The notes under the pieces were generated by a model. That model made no database searches and was not told the DNA's origin. It worked only from the letters and a program-made list of their open reading frames with translations. A stretch of 64,000 nt of DNA from the NCBI GenBank assembly GCA_029817715.1, contig JARUPY010000252.1:2418001-2482000 (forward strand). The letters are read 5' to 3'. The number at the start of each line of letters is the position of its first letter. Position 1 is the first letter of the stretch. Position numbers and translations under genes: made by a program. The stretch is from Melastoma dodecandrum. Its lineage: Eukaryota; Streptophyta; Magnoliopsida; Myrtales; Melastomataceae. Shown here one piece after another: positions 59,301 to 64,000 of this stretch.

Positions 59301-59784
59301 ACGCTGGGCATCGGGAGAAGACTGATCTCTGCTTACATCGTGCTGATCAGGGTGATCAGTAAAAGATTACTGATCATAGGATGATTAGGCAATTATAGGG
59401 TGGTTAATATAGTTTGTTGGGTGATCAGTGGAGAAGTGTTTGCTTTTGGCCCGATGCCGATGCAAACTCATGCCCGGACAACATTTGTTGCGTGTAAGAG
59501 AAGGCATTGCAGTGCATCCGATCATAACTGCTAACAGTTCTTCACTTTTTCTGTTGATCAGAAAGTGAAGTGGAACTAAAATAATGGAGGGGAAGTCTTA
59601 GTGTGATGTTCTGCTAAACTAATTAGATGCTTTTAAGTTACATGCAAACACAGATTTGTGACCACAGGTTCTTTTCGGTTCCTTTGCTTTGGATTACCCG
59701 ATCTGGACAGGCTGCTCGAAATCTCGCCATAAGGGGCCTTCGGCAGAACTAATAGATATCGGGTCAATCCGGTCCATTTAGATC
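59301..59784. other. Spacer
   Basis: Between the peroxidase remnant and the expansin stop codon. Contains short TGATCAGT-type repeats at about 59340-59440; no gene. Confidence 0.45.
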
Positions 59785-60777
59785 TTAGAACTGGACATGG
59801 CTCGAGAAAGTTTGCCCGAAACACCAGTTGGGAGGGACGATGCTGTCGAAAACGCGGGTTTCTCCGTCAGTTGTGGTGATCCTGAAGGATAAGGACTGGC
59901 CGTTCAGATAGGAATTGGACTGCCAATTGGCTCCCCAGTTCCTAGACATCGGCATCCAATTGGTCTTTGAGCCTTTCACCGACACTGACTGGATCGAGCC
60001 GCAGCCTGCGACGTTGGTGATCAGGACTAGCTCGAAGTAGTCTCTCCCGTTGATAGTGAATCTCACCCCGCCATGCTTCTTACACGGCACCCTGCATAAT
60101 AGCTCAATACTTAGACTTGTATTTCTTGTCCGGCAGCAGCAGTCTGCCAAATGAATTTCAACAAGTTTCGAGGGGACCATACCTTTGGAACAACACGGGG
60201 ACGATTCCGCCTCTGTAAATGGCAATCTTCTCCCAGGCAGGTTGAGCCATATCAAAGTGATGAAGCGGCGGATTGCACCATCCCCCGTTGTCGTTCGGCA
60301 GGGCAAAGTTCGGAGGACAAAAATTCGTGGCGGTGACCGTCACGGAGACACCCTTCCTGCACCATTGCGAGTCCACTTGGTGATCGCATATGATCTTGTA
60401 GCACTGGCCGCAAGATGCCCCATCATTAAACAACGCGGTACTCAATGCAGCGGTCCTCGTCCCGTACCCCGACGAATACAAGTCACCATAACCACAAGCT
60501 CCTCCTGCAATTGCCCCCCAAAACCCATCATAAGTACTAATCCCAACTTCCGCAAAAGCGCCCAAAGAGGAAGACCCGCAACAACTACGAGTAACAGGGG
60601 AGTTAAGGTACCCATGGTGCCGGAAGCATCACTCCCTCCATAGAAAGTGGCATGAGCTTTGGTCCATCCGGACGGAGAGAAGGCAGCAGCAGCAGCAGCA
60701 GGACTGATGACGGCGACATAAGTTAAGATGCAGAAGTAGCCAAGAAATGCCAACAGTTGGATTCTGTTTACCGCCAT
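59785..60777 (-). CDS. EXPA: Alpha-expansin
   Basis: Three exons, 60612-60777, 60183-60504 and 59785-60091 (minus), phases 1 and 2; 264 aa. Signal peptide [20 protein letters not shown] to the Ala run. Domain 1 (GH45-like) has [59 protein letters not shown] and the HFD motif (HHFDMA). Domain 2 (carbohydrate-binding) has the conserved NWGANWQSN and ends near [10 protein letters not shown], typical of alpha-expansins. These are secreted, non-hydrolytic wall-loosening proteins active at acid pH. Intron positions match the EXPA pattern. Intact. Confidence 0.95.
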
Positions 60778-61538
60778 GATAATTATCAGTTCTCGGGAGA
60801 GGAAAATGGGTTAAGCCAATGAGAAGGTGGTGGTGGTGGAGGGGGGAAGATCTAAAAGCCAATGCAGAAACATTTAAAGGCGCCACCCCGCACTGCATGT
60901 GATCTGATCTCTGAAAGGTGGGGATGATGATGATATGAATATCAATCATTCCCACGTTCTCTTCTAAAAAAGGAGAGAGCCAGATGCAACTCCCCCTCCC
61001 TCCCCTAAACGCAATCACATTCCAATTGTTTGCATATTTTTGGGAGGGCATGATATGATGAGACAAAGATCAATTCAATTTCCTAGATCGCCGCACGATC
61101 CCTCACATGGTTGCACTGCACTGCACTGCTCTGCTCTGGCCCTCCTCCCCCCCATCTCCATATGATTGATTGTTTGTTCTGGTAATACACCCACATGATC
61201 AGTTCTGTCATCTATCCTGTTTGATAACCCAGTGTTGCTTATTTGGGTTTAGGGATGATGGTGGGTCTGAACCAAAGAAGGAATCAAAGACTTGCATGTT
61301 TGTGTTTCAGTTAAAAAAAAAACTGCAGAAACAGGGGGATCTGAACAACAGTTCTCAGAGTCACTCTCCCTGTAAACGTACTGCAACTTGCACATGTTTT
61401 GCCGGAATCACCCCCACCGAAGTACTCAAAACAATACGATAGACGTCTGCAGAGGCAAGATAATCCCAACACGAGGAGAAAAACCTGGTTAAACTTGAAA
61501 TAGCCGCGGCACATGGTCCGTTTTCCTGAGAGACCGAA
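60778..61538. other. Expansin promoter and spacer
   Basis: Upstream of the expansin ATG and downstream of RPN3. Contains a short TGCACTGCACTGCTCTGCTC repeat near 61115-61134. No gene recognised. Confidence 0.45.
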
Positions 61539-63944
61539 TCAGAAGTCATCATCCTCTTCCTCGGCAATGTGCTTGGCTAATTCTTGTTCTTGCTGTTGCC
61601 TTTCACGCCTCTTCTCCGCGCTTTCCTTCTCCTTGTGAGTGTTCGGAGGGAACCGCAGTGCCCGAACAGCTTCGTTGTGCATGTTGAGGCAGAATGCAAT
61701 CCTGGAGTTGAATGCCATCTGGGGTTCGTTGGTGGAGTAGATGTCTCCAGTCTCCTTGGAGACCATCCAGCCGTTCGCGTGGTCCAATGTGGCATCGATT
61801 GCTCCGTCACGGATTGCCTTAGCCACGATGTTCTCGGCATCGGCAACAGGGTTTGCAGAGTCCAGCCTTAATTTCTTGGCGACATCAACAAGCGAGATGC
61901 GGGAATAGGATATGCTGATGTTACGTAGACCAGTTCTGATGACATTGTGTCGCAGCCGCACGATCAGATTGTGCGTCCGGTCCGTATTAAATGTTGTGGC
62001 AAACTTCTCAGCAACAGTTCTAAAGAGCTCCAGGTCACCAATTCTCACAGCCTAGAACCAGAGCACAATAGAGTGGCATGAGTATCTCTTATGCCAGAAA
62101 TCATACTTCAGCAAACTGCAGTGTCAGAACAACGGCAAATGATAATATGTATTATCATAGTTTACATACTTACATTAGTCAATTCAAAGTAAGGCCTCAA
62201 AGCTTTTTCCATTCCTCTTTGCATGAATATGGTCCTCTCTGGAATTTCTCCAAGCAATAGACGGACCAAAACAGCCCACTTATTGCATTGAATACGAAAT
62301 CCGCGGGCAGAAACTGGAGCTTTTCGGGCAGCCTGAAGGAGAGCTTCTTTTGCATCTGTGTACTCGAGTTGGATAGTCCTTATCTTCCCAAGATAAAACA
62401 GATATCGACAGAACTGCAGCGAAAACAATACCAACACCCACAGTCTCAACAGCTAGGAATCTCACTCTAAAAACATGCAAGGATAATCATTCTACTTTAT
62501 AAGTAGTATACACAGGCTTAACTTCCACACCTGGTGATTGGAATGTGCTTCAAATCTTGGTGCCTTAGAGCGCAACTTTTCTGCTTGATCATAGAGGTTG
62601 TAATGAAGATAATTGCGAAGCAATAAGTTAAGGAGTGTCTCCTGCACCAATGGTAGAGTAATAAGGAATTTCAAATCCCAAACCAAACATTATCACTCTC
62701 GTAATTATGAAAGTATAACAAACCTGCCCCAATTCATCATGTCGCAATGTAGCAATCCTATGAAGAGCAAGGAGGTTGCTGAAAGGGAAAAAATTGAAGC
62801 GTTGGAAAGATTTTTTAGATGAATACGGAGAGGTTGGCGACCAAATTGCTGCTCAGTACTCAACAATGTTTCAAAGAAAGAATACTACACAGGCATGGTT
62901 TTCCCACTACTTTCAGCAAACATGTTCAACAATATATGTTATAATATAGGCTAGGGATCGTAGTAACCATACAAGTCCAGATAACTCAAACACATTATTT
63001 CTACACCGCGATTGAATAAAAAAACCATCAACATACTGCCCAGATTCCAAAATAGGCACAAAAAGTGTCAATCAAGAAATAAGCAAGGTCAGATAAAACA
63101 AAAGGCGCTAGCAATCACATACCCACGAATCTCTGCAAGATCACCGGTGACTTCGTAACTGTGTGAGTAGTAGAAGTACAACCTCGAGGCAAGAACATCA
63201 ACTGTTCTTCTATTCAGGCTCTTCAACCGAGCAATGCTCGCAGAGGAAAAGGCTTTTGCCTTGGAAATACGACAGATTGATCAGTCCAGCTCCAAATGGG
63301 CAAAATAATATGACAAAAACTGAGCCATCAGTACCTGCTTGAATTGTTTCTGATCTATCAGGAAAATCAAAACAAGCAAGTGACAGTAAATTTCAATCTC
63401 TGGCAACAGGTGCTTTGATGAACTCTGACCACCAGATGTGGCGGTATCCACTTCCATGCCATGCTCGTCATCCTGAAATACACCATCAAACCAATCACCA
63501 TCACACAATAAACACATGAACCAACCACCCAAATCTCCCACATAGACAACCATACCTTTGCAACATACGCCGCCAGTCTAGCCCGAGCCTCAGAACTCGG
63601 CCCTAGCGCAAAGTCCAGGAACCCATTGATGACAGAATTCGTAAGCTTCTTCCTAAGCGCGACAGTCAGCCGCACTGCCCGGGCGATCCTCCGAACCTCC
63701 TTAGCATAAGCCCCAGTCTCAATCAGAGCCGCGATATCCTTCAAACTGGCGACCACGGCAGCAGTTTCTACACACAAAGTGGAGATCCAACACGCGGCGA
63801 ATCAGAGCTTGTTGATACCGACCATAGGGAAGGGGGGAGGAGAGGGGACGGATCCCCAAGATTACGCTGGATTTCCGGGGGAACGGCCGAGGAGATGGAG
63901 TTGGGGGGAGTCGTCTGGTCCTTCATCTCCACATCCTGAACCAT
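61539..63944 (-). CDS. RPN3: 26S proteasome non-ATPase subunit RPN3 (PSMD3)
   Basis: Eight exons (minus): 63866-63944, 63556-63767, 63335-63472, 63123-63259, 62724-62778, 62531-62641, 62174-62413, 61539-62051; in phase, 494 aa. The start [17 protein letters not shown] and [20 protein letters not shown] match plant RPN3. The helical repeat region includes [30 protein letters not shown] and [20 protein letters not shown]; the PCI domain spans about residues 240-430 ([58 protein letters not shown]); the end is charged, [11 protein letters not shown]3 is a scaffold subunit of the regulatory-particle lid and so needed for ubiquitin-dependent degradation. Intact; only promoter lies at or beyond the window edge. 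Confidence 0.96.
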
Positions 63945-64000
63945 TTTCTTGGGAGGTGGGGGATAAATCTACGTCGACCGGAATAAGCGATCTGCCGAAT

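Overview
This is a nuclear segment of a flowering-plant genome, most likely a eudicot. The genes have GT-AG introns and belong to plant-specific families: HVA22, WEB, GASA/snakin, PSI-type DUF3475/DUF668, GPI-anchored thaumatin-like, alpha-expansin, class III peroxidase and DLN/EAR-motif proteins. There is also a nuclear tRNA-Leu, and AT-rich spacers hold small non-autonomous transposons. Species cannot be fixed from the sequence. Nothing bacterial, viral or organellar, no CRISPR array and no metabolic gene cluster was seen. Gene models were built by hand from splice signals, reading phase and family knowledge. 'Start' and 'end' span start to stop codon; UTRs are mostly not delimited.

Layout: 1-888 3' end of an HVA22-like gene (+). 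1129-1834 WEB-family coiled-coil protein (-). 2471-7053 a 14-segment plant-specific Q-rich protein (-) with micro-exons. 7817-8341 GASA peptide (-). 10679-12263 coiled-coil protein (+). 12739-13149 small membrane protein (-). 14001-15114 DLN-motif protein (+). 15463-15762 small basic protein (-). 17691-20375 PSK-simulator-like protein (+). 21811-22299 chloroplast-type J protein (+). 23.8-25.3 kb two copies of a long-TIR MITE. 25557-26904 and 31176-32549 two GPI-anchored thaumatin-like proteins (+) flanking a tRNA-Leu(CAA). 32957-36948 ER HSP90/GRP94 (-). 37709-38035 small membrane protein (+). 38532-41642 large TFIIS-N/DLN protein (-). 43244-44796 decayed synaptotagmin fragment (-). 47224-47958 PNRC-motif protein (+). 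48407-49070 hAT-like MITE with perfect 8-bp target duplication. 49296-50981 MSRCFP-type protein (-), head to head with 51268-52906 prostaglandin-E-synthase-2-like protein (+). 53.7-54.0 kb gene fragment. 54429-57706 three SKP1-like units, the middle one 5'-truncated. 58.4-59.3 kb peroxidase pseudogene (-). 59785-60777 alpha-expansin (-). 61539-63944 proteasome lid subunit RPN3 (-).

The genes do not form one pathway; this is ordinary plant gene-space. Shared themes are protein quality control (GRP94, RPN3, SKP1, J protein), cell wall/apoplast (thaumatins, expansin, GASA, dead peroxidase) and many small plant-only families without an assigned biochemical role. The most informative features are the intact MITE with its target-site duplication, the tandem long-TIR elements, and the decayed copies (synaptotagmin, SKP1, peroxidase) showing local duplication and loss.
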